Positions 1 through 8,595 of a DNA stretch of 64,000 bases are shown here, piece by piece (the stretch's first letter is position 1; every line of letters begins with the position of its first letter). Made by a program: the position numbers and the translations under genes. The DNA is from Chitinophaga solisilvae (GTDB taxonomy: Bacteria > Bacteroidota > Bacteroidia > Chitinophagales > Chitinophagaceae): NCBI RefSeq assembly GCF_009928525.1, contig NZ_JAABOK010000002.1:248001-312000 (forward strand), given 5' to 3'. The notes under the pieces were generated by a model. The model was not told the DNA's origin, made no database searches, and was given only the letters and a program-made list of their open reading frames with translations.

Positions 1-172
1 TAACCAGTTCTACCAGGTGGCCTTCCTGGTCATACCGGAAAGTATACTGCGGGATAGAATCGCCTTTAATGCCAATAGACGACAGCCGTAATATGGTACG
101 GTATTTATTCTTGTTAGAACTGCATGCTGTGATAAGCACAGGAATCAACAGACAATAAAGGTATTTTTTCAT
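1..172 (-). CDS. Putative lipoprotein, N-terminal part only (cut by window start)
   Basis: Reading the minus strand from an ATG at 172 gives an open frame that runs off the window edge. It starts MKKYLYCLLIPVLITACSSN, a bacterial lipoprotein signal: basic N-terminus, hydrophobic stretch and an ITAC lipobox with the acylated cysteine at residue 17. The mature part seen so far (KNKYRTILRLSS, then QYTFRYDQEGHLVELV) resembles the start of beta-rich Bacteroidota lipoproteins with YD/RHS-like strands, but no family can be assigned from 57 residues. It lies 26 bp downstream of the DUF6169-like gene on the same strand, so the two may be co-transcribed. The lipoprotein call is firm; the function is unknown. 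Confidence 0.7.
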   Translation of the reverse strand, partial: MKKYLYCLLIPVLITACSSNKNKYRTILRLSSIGIKGDSIPQYTFRYDQEGHLVELV

Positions 173-198
173 ACAGGATGTATTCTGGTATGAAAATA

Positions 199-693
199 CT
201 AATAAGATTTGAGTTTTTGAGCAGTAGAATGGCTGAGGTGCCGGAAGGAGGAGAGGATATGATTACGCATATTGTTATTGGAATGGAGAATAATGGAGCA
301 ATGGATAAGCATGTCTCCGGTATCAATAGTTTCATCGTGTTTTTCAAGATCAGCTACTTGCAACTGCCGGTACCAGTGCTGAAATATTCTCATTCTGCCG
401 GTGCCCTTGCTATCTGCACTATCACAAACGAAGAACAAAATCTTATCCTGATGGGTTTCTAAATACTGAATAATAAGGTGGATAATGGTATACCTTACCT
501 TAATATCAAAATAGTTTTGGTCATGACTGCTCAGGCGGTCAAATCCAAAAGTCAGTACTTCTCCGGCAAATTCGGGATAGTCATAGAAGTAATTCTGACC
601 ATCACCAAAATACACGGAATATACAACGCTAAAATCCGTTGTAAATTGATAAACGCCCGTCTTGAGTTCTGTGAGTTTATAAGGGTTGAACAA
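199..693 (-). CDS. DUF6169-like protein of unknown function
   Basis: A 164-residue cytoplasmic-looking protein with no signal peptide or membrane segment. The N-terminal FNPYKLTEL and TTDFSVVYSVYF, the central FFVCDSADSKGTGRMRIFQHWY and the C-terminal LHSNNNMRNHILSSF fit what I remember of the uncharacterised Bacteroidota family DUF6169. This assignment is from memory and is tentative. The only usable start in the frame is a TTG at 693, since a stop lies seven codons further upstream. That start overlaps the end of the 52-codon gene upstream by 17 bp, which suggests translational coupling. No catalytic motif is evident apart from a conserved-looking Cys-Asp pair. A toxin-antitoxin or other paired function is possible because of the arrangement, but the sequence does not show it. 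Confidence 0.6.
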   Translation of the reverse strand: MFNPYKLTELKTGVYQFTTDFSVVYSVYFGDGQNYFYDYPEFAGEVLTFGFDRLSSHDQNYFDIKVRYTIIHLIIQYLETHQDKILFFVCDSADSKGTGRMRIFQHWYRQLQVADLEKHDETIDTGDMLIHCSIILHSNNNMRNHILSSFRHLSHSTAQKLKSY

Positions 694-835
694 ACTTAAT
701 GCCTTTAGATTTTAATTCAGATAAATCACGACCGTTCGTAATGTAATCATGAATCAATTTCTTATCCTCAATCATCTTTTTTAAGATATTGACAATCTTA
801 GGATCAGGCTTTGATATGTTTTTTGTTGTTTTCAT
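677..835 (-). CDS. Small 52-residue protein overlapping the DUF6169-like gene
   Basis: An ATG at 835 opens a 52-codon frame ending in TAA at 677. The product is basic and probably helical: MKTTKNISKPDPKIVNIL, then KKMIEDKKLIHDYITNG, then a C-terminal SELKSKGIKFVQPL. The helix followed by a GIKFV-x-PL tail is a pattern I recall in small Bacteroidota proteins encoded just upstream of larger uncharacterised genes. Its stop codon lies inside the start of the downstream gene (17 bp overlap), so translation of the two is probably coupled. A TAnnTTTG box sits at 849-856, just upstream of the ATG. The coding call rests on the good start, the overlap and the promoter position; function is unknown. It could be an antitoxin-like or chaperone-like partner. 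Confidence 0.6.
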   Translation of the reverse strand: MKTTKNISKPDPKIVNILKKMIEDKKLIHDYITNGRDLSELKSKGIKFVQPL

Positions 836-848
836 TTCAGATACATTA

Positions 849-856
849 CAAATATA
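849..856 (-). promoter_or_regulatory. Bacteroidota -7 promoter box
   Basis: On the minus strand this reads TATATTTG, an exact match to the Bacteroidota TAnnTTTG -7 element. It lies 13 bp upstream of the ATG of the 52-residue gene, giving a very short leader. No clear TTTG -33 element was found at the usual 19-21 bp distance, so confidence is moderate. Confidence 0.45.
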
Positions 857-909
857 TCCTAAAATTACCTATTCTGATATCCCCGCTTGTTAATTACTTC
901 TTAACGCAC

Positions 910-942
910 AAAAAAAATCCCGGACTGCATAACAGCCCGGGA
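910..942 (-). terminator. Intrinsic terminator of the rpsF-rpsR-rplI operon
   Basis: On the minus strand a hairpin with a CCCGG/CCGGG stem, one internal mismatch and a further 3-bp inner stem is followed by a run of eight T. It begins 30 bp after the rplI stop and is oriented to end that operon. Confidence 0.75.
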
Positions 943-971
943 AATTCTTTATTCCAACAACGTTGGAAATA

Positions 972-1418
972 TTATTCAGATACTACTTCGAACTCCATTT
1001 CGGTTTCGTTGCCTTTACCGAAATCCAGGCGTGCTTTGTAAGTACCTAATTCTTTTACATCATCAATGATGTGGATACGGCGACGGTCAATTTCGTAACC
1101 TTTCTGCTCTTTAATTGCACGGGCAATCTGAACACCGGTAACGCTACCGAAGATTTTACCGGAAGTACCGGTTTTAGCGCCGATCTTAACAGGAGATGCT
1201 TTCAGCACTTCCACTACTTTCGCAATTTCAGCCAGCAGTTTCTCTTCTTTCACTTTCTGCACTTTCAGGCGCTCCTGCAGTTGCTTCATGTTGGAAGGGC
1301 TAGCCTCTACCGCAAACTTCTGAGGAATCAGGAAGTTTCTGGCGTAACCATTTTTTACGTTAACCAGTTCATTCTTCTGACCCAGGTTATCTACGTCTTG
1401 TATTAAGATAATTTGCAT
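972..1418 (-). CDS. rplI: 50S ribosomal protein L9
   Basis: A 148-residue protein with the standard L9 architecture. The N-terminal rRNA-binding domain carries MQIILIQDVDNLGQKNELVN and the signature GYARNFLIPQKFA (residues 24-36). A long charged connecting helix follows (LQERLKVQKVKEEKLLAEI), then the C-terminal domain with GKIFGSVT and RRRIHI. The length matches the bacterial family (about 148). It is the last gene of rpsF-rpsR-rplI, 6 bp after rpsR, and is followed by an intrinsic terminator. L9 binds 23S rRNA domain V and helps maintain reading frame. Confidence 0.97.
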   Translation of the reverse strand: MQIILIQDVDNLGQKNELVNVKNGYARNFLIPQKFAVEASPSNMKQLQERLKVQKVKEEKLLAEIAKVVEVLKASPVKIGAKTGTSGKIFGSVTGVQIARAIKEQKGYEIDRRRIHIIDDVKELGTYKARLDFGKGNETEMEFEVVSE

Positions 1419-1424
1419 AACTTC

Positions 1425-1700
1425 TTACTTTAAAAGGTCAGTAACATAAGGCAATAAAGCCATTTGACGAGCTTTCTTAATAGCCTGGGCTACTTTACGC
1501 TGAAATTTCAGGGAGTTACCTGTAATACGACGTGGTAACATTTTACCCTGGTCGTTCAAAAATTTCTTTAAAAACTCACCGTCTTTGTAATCTACGTACT
1601 TGATGCCCATTTTCTTGAAACGGCAGTATTTCTTCTGACGTTTCTCGGTTTTTACGGCTGTTAAGTACTTGATTTCCTGTTTTTTTGGTTTAACTGCCAT
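1425..1700 (-). CDS. rpsR: 30S ribosomal protein S18
   Basis: A 91-residue basic protein. The S18 core is clear: [23 protein letters not shown], then [36 protein letters not shown]18 binds 16S rRNA as a heterodimer with S6, encoded immediately upstream with a 5-bp gap. The N-terminal extension before the core is lysine-rich, as is common in Bacteroidota. The ATG start at 1700 is the only sensible one. Confidence 0.97.
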   Translation of the reverse strand: MAVKPKKQEIKYLTAVKTEKRQKKYCRFKKMGIKYVDYKDGEFLKKFLNDQGKMLPRRITGNSLKFQRKVAQAIKKARQMALLPYVTDLLK

Positions 1701-1705
1701 AATTT

Positions 1706-2056
1706 TTAAGCTTCAGTGGTTTTAGATTCAGCATTTACACCATGTCTCTTGCGACCGTTATACTCAACAGCGTATTTGTCGAGCGCAGTGATCATGTGGC
1801 GTAATACATTTTCATCACGGTTAAGCTGGATTTTCAGCTTCTCATTGAGGTCGGATGGCGCAGTGTACTCCAGAACAACATACATTCCTGTAGTTTTTTT
1901 CCGGATAGGATACGCCAGTGATCTTAATCCCCAGGGATTTTCGTGCGTAATTTCTCCGCCGTTATCTTTAATGATATCAGCGAATTTTTTCTGAGCCGCT
2001 TTGTAATCGTCTTCAGAAAGCACAGGGGTAAAGATCACCATCAATTCGTAGTTCAT
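1706..2056 (-). CDS. rpsF: 30S ribosomal protein S6
   Basis: A 116-residue protein with the S6 fold signature: the N-terminal strand [18 protein letters not shown], the central [32 protein letters not shown] and the C-terminal helix ending [18 protein letters not shown]. It partners S18 on the platform of the small subunit. It is the first gene of rpsF-rpsR-rplI, with a TAnnTTTG box 41 bp upstream. The short acidic tail (NAESKTTEA) lies within the usual range for the family. Confidence 0.97.
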   Translation of the reverse strand: MNYELMVIFTPVLSEDDYKAAQKKFADIIKDNGGEITHENPWGLRSLAYPIRKKTTGMYVVLEYTAPSDLNEKLKIQLNRDENVLRHMITALDKYAVEYNGRKRHGVNAESKTTEA

Positions 2057-2096
2057 AATTCCCTGTTTTAAAAGTTTGATAAAAAAAATTGGATCG

Positions 2097-2104
2097 CAAA
2101 GATA
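2097..2104 (-). promoter_or_regulatory. Bacteroidota -7 promoter box for rpsF
   Basis: The minus strand reads TATCTTTG, an exact TAnnTTTG match, followed by an A/T-rich leader before the rpsF start. No convincing TTTG -33 partner was found at 19-21 bp. The position fits the ribosomal operon's promoter. Confidence 0.55.
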
Positions 2105-2222
2105 CAGAACTATTCACAATTTCCGCTCTCCCGCCACCCCCAAAACAGCAAATATCTTGACTTTTCTGTGCTTTTATGTATAATGTGCTGTAAATGATTC
2201 GATTATATAATGATATTCCAGC

Positions 2223-2254
2223 AAAAAAAAGCCCTTCCGGTATACCGGAAGGGC
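2223..2254 (-). terminator. Intrinsic terminator after the secreted EEP protein gene
   Basis: A perfect 12-bp palindrome, GCCCTTCCGGTA paired with TACCGGAAGGGC (2231-2254), is followed on the minus strand by eight T. It begins 24 bp after the stop of the 1095-codon gene and is oriented to end its transcript. Confidence 0.85.
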
Positions 2255-2277
2255 CTGTCTGAATACTTGTTTGATCA

Positions 2278-5200
2278 TTACTGACTTACCACAATCTTAC
2301 TCACCTGCACCTGCTCCCCGGATTGTACCCGCAGGAAGTAAATACCAGATGGTAAGTGATTGATATCCAATGTACGGTAATTTCTGCCCTTGTTCAGCTC
2401 CGTTCTGCCCTGGTAACGGATACGCCCCTGTAAATCTATCAGCTGCACGCTGGCAGGGCCATTCTTAGACCAGTCTATCCAATACTGCAGCTGGTGGCCC
2501 AGAATGGACCATAACAACTTCAGCCACAGATCCCTGTCTGTTAAAAAGACAGTTTTCACCACACTATACCTGGTACTGCCATCCAGTCCGTTCAGCCGCA
2601 GCCGGTATTGCACAAAGCCCGGCCATGGATTGTTGTCATAGGCCAGGTAACTGCTCGCTGCCGCCGTACTGCCTTTCGCCGCAATCGTATCTATCGGGTC
2701 AAATGTGCGGAAATTACGGGAACGCTCTATCACAAAGCTGCCACTGTTAATCTCATACGGTGTATTCCAGGTAAACTGCACCTTGCTGCCATCAGGTTTG
2801 GCATCAAAACCCGATAATGGCTGCGGATTAGCCAGTACCAGCAGGCTATACCGGCTCAATACCGGATAGTGATCGGTAGTAGTGCTGCTGTAACTGCTGA
2901 CCCACTGCTGCACCTGCGTCAAAATCCGCGCAGAACCGGGAATGTAGGCTACACCTGTTTCATTGGAAGAAACGACGTTATCTATCACAGAAGAGAAACT
3001 TACGGTAGACCGCTGCCCGGCCAGACTTAACGGCAGCGTAAGCGGTTTGTAGTTAACCGTATCTGCCACTATATCTATATAGGAAGTAGTCGTATCCGGC
3101 GCCCTTTCCGTTGTAATGGTCTTGGAAAGATCGTCATTGAAATCTCCCGCTATAAGCAGATTACTATATGGATATTGTGCATCCAGCGTATCTTTCAGCT
3201 CTTTCACTCCATTCTTCCGTCTATTCCAGCCTTCCAGTTTTTCGGCCCTGGTACCCGTATTGGCTTTGGCATGCAGCAGCACAAAGTTAATACGCGCGGA
3301 GTCGTTCCCCAGCCTGGCGGTAGCTTCCATCAGATAAGGGAAACGGCCTGAAGACCAGTTATAATACGCAGTATTACTGCCGCCCTGTCTCAATACACCA
3401 TATGTACGGATCTTACGGATCACCGATGTTTTATACAAAAATGCCAGCTTCTGCGCAGCGGCATAATCCACATCTTTAATACTGTCCGCATAAGAACCGA
3501 AATCCGATATAACATAGCTGTAGCCCGGCAGCTGACTGGCAACCGCCCGGAAGCGCGCTGTATCCACCACTTCGGCGAGCGCATAAATATCTGCATCCAG
3601 CCTTTGCAGGATCGTTGTTACATTGGCCTGCTGCAAACTGTCATTGGCAGGATTCTGCACAGGACTGCCAAACCACTCAATATTCCAGTTCACCACTTTC
3701 AGGGAACGCAGCGAGGTGCCCGACAGGGTAATATGATTATCCGTAAAGCCCGGCGCACTGAAGGTTAACACGCCGCTGTAAGCCTGATTGGCAACACCCG
3801 GCGCAAATTTTACCCATACCTGTTGCGGACCGGCATTAATAACTGCCAGCGGAATAGTCAACTGACTGCTGAAACTGCTGCTGTCACTGGATACCAGGAA
3901 GCCCGACGGTGCGCTGACCTGCAGGTTGCCGGTGAAATCATTGCCCCAGAAGCTGACGGCCAGCGGTGCGGATTGCTGACCAGCTTTTACATAATCGAAA
4001 TCAAGTGCAGCCGGACTGCTGTTCATCGTAGGCGCAGGTACCGCACTGGTATCTCTGATACCGAAATCGTCAATTGTCCAGCGGGCGGCCTGCAATGACG
4101 GAGAAGAAGTATATACAAATGCAATATATACGTTGGATTGCCGGAAGTTATACAGGCTGATGCCGTCGGATAATGTCCATACATCACTGCCTGCTGCCGG
4201 GAAACGGCCGTTCACCGTATGCCAGGTAGCCAGCCGGGGATCGCCGCTGCCGCTGTAATCTGTAGATACGCGCAAACTGAGCGATGGACCGTTAAAGGCT
4301 GTGCGGCTGCTGAAATGCAGTAACGGCACCTGGAAGCCGCTGAAATCAAAAACCGGTGAAATCAGCCAGTCTTCATTCTCTATGGCGCTTCCGCTGAAAC
4401 CATTGATCTGCACACCATTGCTGCTATTCTGGCCAAAAGTGGTACAGGCCCATACCTGCGCACCGCTGACACTGTATTGACGGAAACCGCCTGTGAGCGT
4501 ACTACTGCCCGACGGCGTACAGGCGTTGAAGTTATAATTCAGCTCCTGGCTGCCGGTACTGAACTGCCATTGCGCACTATCTGCTATCCCCGCAAAACCG
4601 TTGCCGGACAAATCCTTCACCAGCCCGCTGTCCAGCAGGAGATAATAACTTTTATTGGGCAGCAACACCTTGTTCAGGGTCAGTATATTATTGCTGACAG
4701 TAACTGCCGGATGATGAATGGCAAATGTGTCAGTTGTGCCGGCATTGATGTTATGCAGATAAATATTACCGCTGCCCGCCTGGATATTTTCTGTGAAGAA
4801 GGCGCTGATCTGGGTTACAGGAGATACGCCGGTGGCAGCATTGGCCGGGATCAGGCTGCTGATGGCCGGAGGCGTGAAGTCGCCTCCCGATCCGCTGATC
4901 TGAATGTTGTCGATGGCAAACGAAGGCCGGGAACCCGCCCCGCCGATCTGCCGGTTCACCCATCTCAGCTGTACCAGCGGCTGATTATTACATGCTGCCG
5001 GCAACACAATGGATATGTTTGCCAGGTTCTGCGGCAAGGTAATACCAGAGCCGGTTTGCAAAGAAGTATTATTCTGATAGGCTGTTCCGCTGATATTGGT
5101 GAAGCTACCGGTATTGCCTATACGATATTGCAACCCGGCCTCATTAATACGGGTATTGGCGCTGCCATCGTAAGGATTCCTGAGTGTCATCACGTCAAAA

Positions 5201-5565
5201 CTGACCGTAATATTTACCTGCCCGCCGGCATTAACCGCCAGCACCAGGCTGTTATCCACGCTGCCGCTGTTCAGAAAACCCAGCTTACCACTGTAATTGT
5301 AAACGCCGTTGGCGGTGGAAGAAGCACTCCCATTGGCGCTGAGTGGCTTGTCGGCTGACGCAGCAGAGATGTTGAAATTCCCTGACGGCGAACCCGGCAG
5401 CGTCCAGCCTTGCCAGCCATCGGGGTAAACCGTTGCGGATGCAGGCAATGCGTCAAAATTCTGGGTGTAAGGTAAAGACTGCGCCGCAGGATCACTCTGG
5501 GCCGTAACCATCGTCCGGCTCAGGATACCCAGCAATAAAAGATAATAGCGTAAAGGTTTAACCAT
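2278..5565 (-). CDS. Secreted multidomain endonuclease/exonuclease/phosphatase-family protein with type IX sorting tail
   Basis: A 1095-residue exported protein. A signal peptide (MVKPLRYYLLLLGILSRTMVTAQ) precedes a jelly-roll-like region. Then comes a Big_5/SbsA-type Ig domain (PPAISSLIPANAATGVSPVTQI, about residues 230-345). A choice-of-anchor-J-like module follows (NEDWLISPVFDF, about 345-510), then another Ig-like module. The catalytic domain (about 622-907) is of the endonuclease/exonuclease/phosphatase superfamily: NWNIEWFG with the metal-binding Glu region, LLIAGDFNDD, SVIDNVVSS and the terminal TTDHYPVL carrying the catalytic Asp-His. A fibronectin-like stretch and a type IX secretion sorting tail (LPSGIYFLRVQSGE..SKIVVSQ) end the protein. 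By family it is probably an extracellular nuclease or phosphodiesterase exported by T9SS; the substrate is unknown. It is monocistronic, with its own terminator. Confidence 0.85.
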   Translation of the reverse strand: MVKPLRYYLLLLGILSRTMVTAQSDPAAQSLPYTQNFDALPASATVYPDGWQGWTLPGSPSGNFNISAASADKPLSANGSASSTANGVYNYSGKLGFLNSGSVDNSLVLAVNAGGQVNITVSFDVMTLRNPYDGSANTRINEAGLQYRIGNTGSFTNISGTAYQNNTSLQTGSGITLPQNLANISIVLPAACNNQPLVQLRWVNRQIGGAGSRPSFAIDNIQISGSGGDFTPPAISSLIPANAATGVSPVTQISAFFTENIQAGSGNIYLHNINAGTTDTFAIHHPAVTVSNNILTLNKVLLPNKSYYLLLDSGLVKDLSGNGFAGIADSAQWQFSTGSQELNYNFNACTPSGSSTLTGGFRQYSVSGAQVWACTTFGQNSSNGVQINGFSGSAIENEDWLISPVFDFSGFQVPLLHFSSRTAFNGPSLSLRVSTDYSGSGDPRLATWHTVNGRFPAAGSDVWTLSDGISLYNFRQSNVYIAFVYTSSPSLQAARWTIDDFGIRDTSAVPAPTMNSSPAALDFDYVKAGQQSAPLAVSFWGNDFTGNLQVSAPSGFLVSSDSSSFSSQLTIPLAVINAGPQQVWVKFAPGVANQAYSGVLTFSAPGFTDNHITLSGTSLRSLKVVNWNIEWFGSPVQNPANDSLQQANVTTILQRLDADIYALAEVVDTARFRAVASQLPGYSYVISDFGSYADSIKDVDYAAAQKLAFLYKTSVIRKIRTYGVLRQGGSNTAYYNWSSGRFPYLMEATARLGNDSARINFVLLHAKANTGTRAEKLEGWNRRKNGVKELKDTLDAQYPYSNLLIAGDFNDDLSKTITTERAPDTTTSYIDIVADTVNYKPLTLPLSLAGQRSTVSFSSVIDNVVSSNETGVAYIPGSARILTQVQQWVSSYSSTTTDHYPVLSRYSLLVLANPQPLSGFDAKPDGSKVQFTWNTPYEINSGSFVIERSRNFRTFDPIDTIAAKGSTAAASSYLAYDNNPWPGFVQYRLRLNGLDGSTRYSVVKTVFLTDRDLWLKLLWSILGHQLQYWIDWSKNGPASVQLIDLQGRIRYQGRTELNKGRNYRTLDINHLPSGIYFLRVQSGEQVQVSKIVVSQ

Positions 5566-5778
5566 AGATAAGATTTAGAGATTAGGGTGGGGTACAATTA
5601 TTTATTATCTGCTATACTAAATCTACTAAATTGAAGCGGTTCCCGGAGCGTTTAATATGATTTAAATGTTAATTTGTTGAGATTATTAATATTAGAAATA
5701 AAATAAATGTTATTGGGTCTGTCTGCGCAGATTTTTTATATGTGAATTTTCAGCATGTTAAAAAGGTTGTCATCTTGT

Positions 5779-5807
5779 CAGCCGGTACCCGGCTGGCACA
5801 TACTTTG
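5779..5807 (+). promoter_or_regulatory. Candidate htpG promoter with an adjacent 17-bp inverted repeat
   Basis: CAGCCGG-TAC-CCGGCTG (5779-5795) is a perfect 7-bp inverted repeat, 5 bp before TACTTTG (5801-5807), which resembles the -7 box with one spacer base missing. The pair sits 33 bp upstream of the htpG ATG. A repressor operator for a heat-shock gene is plausible, but it does not match CIRCE. The rest of the 274-bp gap 5566-5839 is A/T-rich with no gene seen. Confidence 0.35.
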
Positions 5808-5839
5808 AAAAAAGTGTTTTGAAAAAAATCAGATAACCG

Positions 5840-7669
5840 ATGCAAAAAGGCGCAATACGTGTTCAGACAGAGAACATTTTCCCCATCATCAAAAAATTTC
5901 TGTATTCAGACCATGAAATCTTTATCCGCGAACTGGTAAGTAACGCGGTAGACGCCACCCAGAAGCTGAAAACCCTCGCCAGCGTAGGTGAATTTAAAGG
6001 TGACATTGGCAACATTGACATTGAAGTTAAACTCGACAAAGAGAAAAAAACAATTACCATAGCTGACCACGGCATTGGTATGACTGCTGAAGAAGTAGAT
6101 AAATACATTAACCAGGTGGCGTTTTCCGGCGCAGAAGAATTTCTGAAGAAATACAAAGGACAGGAAAGCGGTACCAATATTATCGGACATTTCGGTCTGG
6201 GCTTCTACTCATCTTTCATGGTGAGCAGTAAAGTGGAAATCTTTACCAAATCCTGGAAAGATGCCCCGGCTGTTCGCTGGGAATGCGACGGCAGCCCGGA
6301 ATACGAGCTGGAAGAAACCACCAAGGAAGAAAGAGGTACCGAAATAGTGATGCACATCAACGAAGAAAGTGAAGAATTCCTCGATGAAAGCCGTATCCGT
6401 GCTATCCTTACCAAATTCTGTAAATTCCTGCCCGTTCCGGTAAAATTTGAAGGTGTACAGATCAACAATACCTCGCCGGCCTGGACTAAAAAACCAAGTG
6501 AACTCACTACGGAAGATTATCAGAACTTCTACAAGGAATTATATCCTTTCGCAGAAGCACCTTTGTTCTGGATCCACCTCAACGTGGATTATCCGTTCAA
6601 CCTCACCGGTATCCTGTACTTCCCGAAAATTACCAAGAGCTACGAAATCCAGAAAGATAAAATTAATCTTTACTCCAACCAGGTATATGTTACGGATGAA
6701 GTAAAAGATATTGTTCCTGAATTCCTGATGCTGCTGCATGGTGTGATAGACAGTCCGGATATCCCGCTGAACGTAAGCCGTAGCTACCTCCAGGGCGATC
6801 CGAACGTAAAGAAAATCAACGCGCACATCACTAAAAAAGTGGCGGACAAACTGGATGAAATGTTCCGCAACGACCGCAAAGGATTTGAAGAGAAATGGGA
6901 TTCCATCGGACTGTTTGTGAAGTATGGCATGATGACAGACGACAAGTTCATGGACAAGGCCAACAAATTCCTGCTGCTGGAAAACGTGGAAGGCGGCACC
7001 TTCTATACACAGGAAGAATACCGTACGGCTGCCGCTGCCCTGCAAACCAACAAGGAAGGCAAGCTGGTGGTACTGTATGCTACCAACCCGGTACAACAGG
7101 ACAGCTACGTACAGGCTGCGAAAAACAAAGGCTATATCGTAGTGAAAATGGAAACACTGGTAGATGCGGCCTTCATCAACAACATCGAATCCAAATGGGA
7201 GAATGTTCAGTTCACCCGCGTAGATGCAGATATCGCTGACCACCTGATCGATAAGGATGAAAACGGAACTACTGTTTTGTCTGAAGAACAGGAAGGCGCC
7301 CTGAAAGATATCTTCACCGCACAGATTACACAGCCTAACATCAAAGTGGAACTGAAAGGCCTGAGCGGAGAATCACAGCCGGTAATCGTTACACGCCCCG
7401 AATTCATGCGCCGTATGAAAGATATGGCTTCCATGGGCGGTGGCGGCATGAACTGGTACGCTTCCATGCCGGATGAAATCAATATGACCGTAAACGCTAA
7501 CCACCCTGTTTACCTGAATATCCTGGAAGAAAAAGATAATGAGCTGCAACAGAAACAGATCAGAAATCTGGCAGACCTCGCGTTGTTGTCCCAGAACCTG
7601 CTGACAGGTGCAGACCTTACTGCATTCGTGAACAGGAGCGTAGAACTGCTGACAAACGGAAAGAAATAG
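5840..7669 (+). CDS. htpG: Molecular chaperone HtpG (bacterial Hsp90)
   Basis: A 609-residue Hsp90 homologue, slightly shorter than E. coli HtpG. The N-terminal GHKL ATPase domain shows ELVSNAVDATQKL (catalytic Glu and Asn), DHGIGM and GHFGLGFYSSFMV. The middle domain carries PLNVSRSYLQGD with the ATP-contacting Arg region. The C-terminal dimerisation domain includes the Gly/Met-rich RMKDMASMGGGGMNWYASMP. It is a cytoplasmic, ATP-dependent chaperone acting on late folding intermediates. It is a single-gene unit ended by a strong hairpin at 7773-7802; an inverted repeat upstream may be regulatory. Confidence 0.97.
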   Translation: MQKGAIRVQTENIFPIIKKFLYSDHEIFIRELVSNAVDATQKLKTLASVGEFKGDIGNIDIEVKLDKEKKTITIADHGIGMTAEEVDKYINQVAFSGAEEFLKKYKGQESGTNIIGHFGLGFYSSFMVSSKVEIFTKSWKDAPAVRWECDGSPEYELEETTKEERGTEIVMHINEESEEFLDESRIRAILTKFCKFLPVPVKFEGVQINNTSPAWTKKPSELTTEDYQNFYKELYPFAEAPLFWIHLNVDYPFNLTGILYFPKITKSYEIQKDKINLYSNQVYVTDEVKDIVPEFLMLLHGVIDSPDIPLNVSRSYLQGDPNVKKINAHITKKVADKLDEMFRNDRKGFEEKWDSIGLFVKYGMMTDDKFMDKANKFLLLENVEGGTFYTQEEYRTAAAALQTNKEGKLVVLYATNPVQQDSYVQAAKNKGYIVVKMETLVDAAFINNIESKWENVQFTRVDADIADHLIDKDENGTTVLSEEQEGALKDIFTAQITQPNIKVELKGLSGESQPVIVTRPEFMRRMKDMASMGGGGMNWYASMPDEINMTVNANHPVYLNILEEKDNELQQKQIRNLADLALLSQNLLTGADLTAFVNRSVELLTNGKK

Positions 7670-7772
7670 TATAGCTATAAAATAAAATATATTTATTCCC
7701 GTTTTTAATTTTCTTTGCAGATGGAAAATCTGCCCTGTATCAGCAAAACAGGGGAAAAATATTCTTGAACTG

Positions 7773-7802
7773 GTCCTCCGGCGTTACGCCGGAGGACTTT
7801 TT
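7773..7802 (+). terminator. Intrinsic terminator of htpG
   Basis: GTCCTCCGGCGT-T-ACGCCGGAGGAC (7773-7797) is a perfect 12-bp stem with a minimal loop, followed by TTTTT. It lies before the esterase ATG and excludes an apparent in-frame upstream start for that gene. Confidence 0.9.
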
Positions 7803-7818
7803 AGTTTTATACAGTTAT

Positions 7819-8595
7819 ATGAAAAAAACCTTAATTAAAATTATTAACCATGTCTTCGTGCTTACTGCACTGGTGCTGATCTCCTGTTCCAAATCAGCTC
7901 GTGTAATGCCGGAAGGTACATCCGTACCAACTCCGGTAACGGATACCTTTACCCGGCAGACCCCGGGAATGACGAATCAGTCATTTACCAGAGATGAAAA
8001 TTCCAACATCACGGATTATCTCCTGTATATCCCGGATGGGTATAATGAAAGACAGGAAAAATGGCCGCTGGTAATATTCCTGCATGGCACCGGCGAGATG
8101 GGCACAGATGTGAATAAGGTAAAAGTAACCGGTCTGCCCAAAGCCGTAAAAGGAAAACCTTTTGTAATGGTAGCGCCGCAATGCCGCCGTATCTGGTGGA
8201 ATGCTGCCGCGCTGGAAGCGTTTTACAAATTCGTGGTAGCCAGGTATCATATAGACCCGAAGAGAATTTATCTCACCGGGTTAAGTATGGGCGGTATTCA
8301 GTCATGGGCCTGGGCGGAAGCGAATCCCGAACACTTTGCAGCAGTGATTCCCATTGCGGGCAGAGGCGACACGAAGCAGGTGGATAAAATAAAGACCATG
8401 CCCGTCTGGGCTTTCCATGCCGCCAATGACCCTACCGTAAGTGTGGCAGGTTCCCGCGACATGGTAAATGCGCTGAAAGCAATCGGCGGAAATGTAAAAT
8501 ACACCGAGTATCCGGACGGAGGCCATGACTCCTGGACGCGCGCTTATGCTACCGAAGAATTATATACCTGGATGTTACAGCAGCGGAAACCGTAA
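7819..8595 (+). CDS. Lipoprotein alpha/beta-hydrolase (esterase/peptidase family)
   Basis: A 258-residue lipoprotein from ATG 7819: MKKTLIKIINHVFVLTALVL followed by an ISC lipobox (Cys23). The catalytic fold shows the oxyanion strand PLVIFLHGTGEMGTD, the nucleophile elbow GLSMGG and a C-terminal GGHDSW with the catalytic His; an Asp in AANDPTV fits the acid. This pattern belongs to the predicted peptidase/phospholipase-carboxylesterase group related to LpqC and polyhydroxybutyrate depolymerases. The substrate cannot be told from sequence. A longer in-frame start at 7765 would lie inside the htpG terminator and is unlikely. Its stop codon abuts the recJ stop on the other strand with no bases between. 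Confidence 0.85.
   Translation: MKKTLIKIINHVFVLTALVLISCSKSARVMPEGTSVPTPVTDTFTRQTPGMTNQSFTRDENSNITDYLLYIPDGYNERQEKWPLVIFLHGTGEMGTDVNKVKVTGLPKAVKGKPFVMVAPQCRRIWWNAAALEAFYKFVVARYHIDPKRIYLTGLSMGGIQSWAWAEANPEHFAAVIPIAGRGDTKQVDKIKTMPVWAFHAANDPTVSVAGSRDMVNALKAIGGNVKYTEYPDGGHDSWTRAYATEELYTWMLQQRKP

Noticed and set aside
4477..5358. Plus-strand open frame of 293 codons opposite the secreted EEP protein
   Set aside because: The minus-strand protein has a signal peptide, domains and terminator; the antisense frame is a composition artefact.
7765..7818. Upstream in-frame start for the esterase
   Set aside because: It lies in the htpG terminator hairpin; the ATG at 7819 gives a perfect lipoprotein signal.
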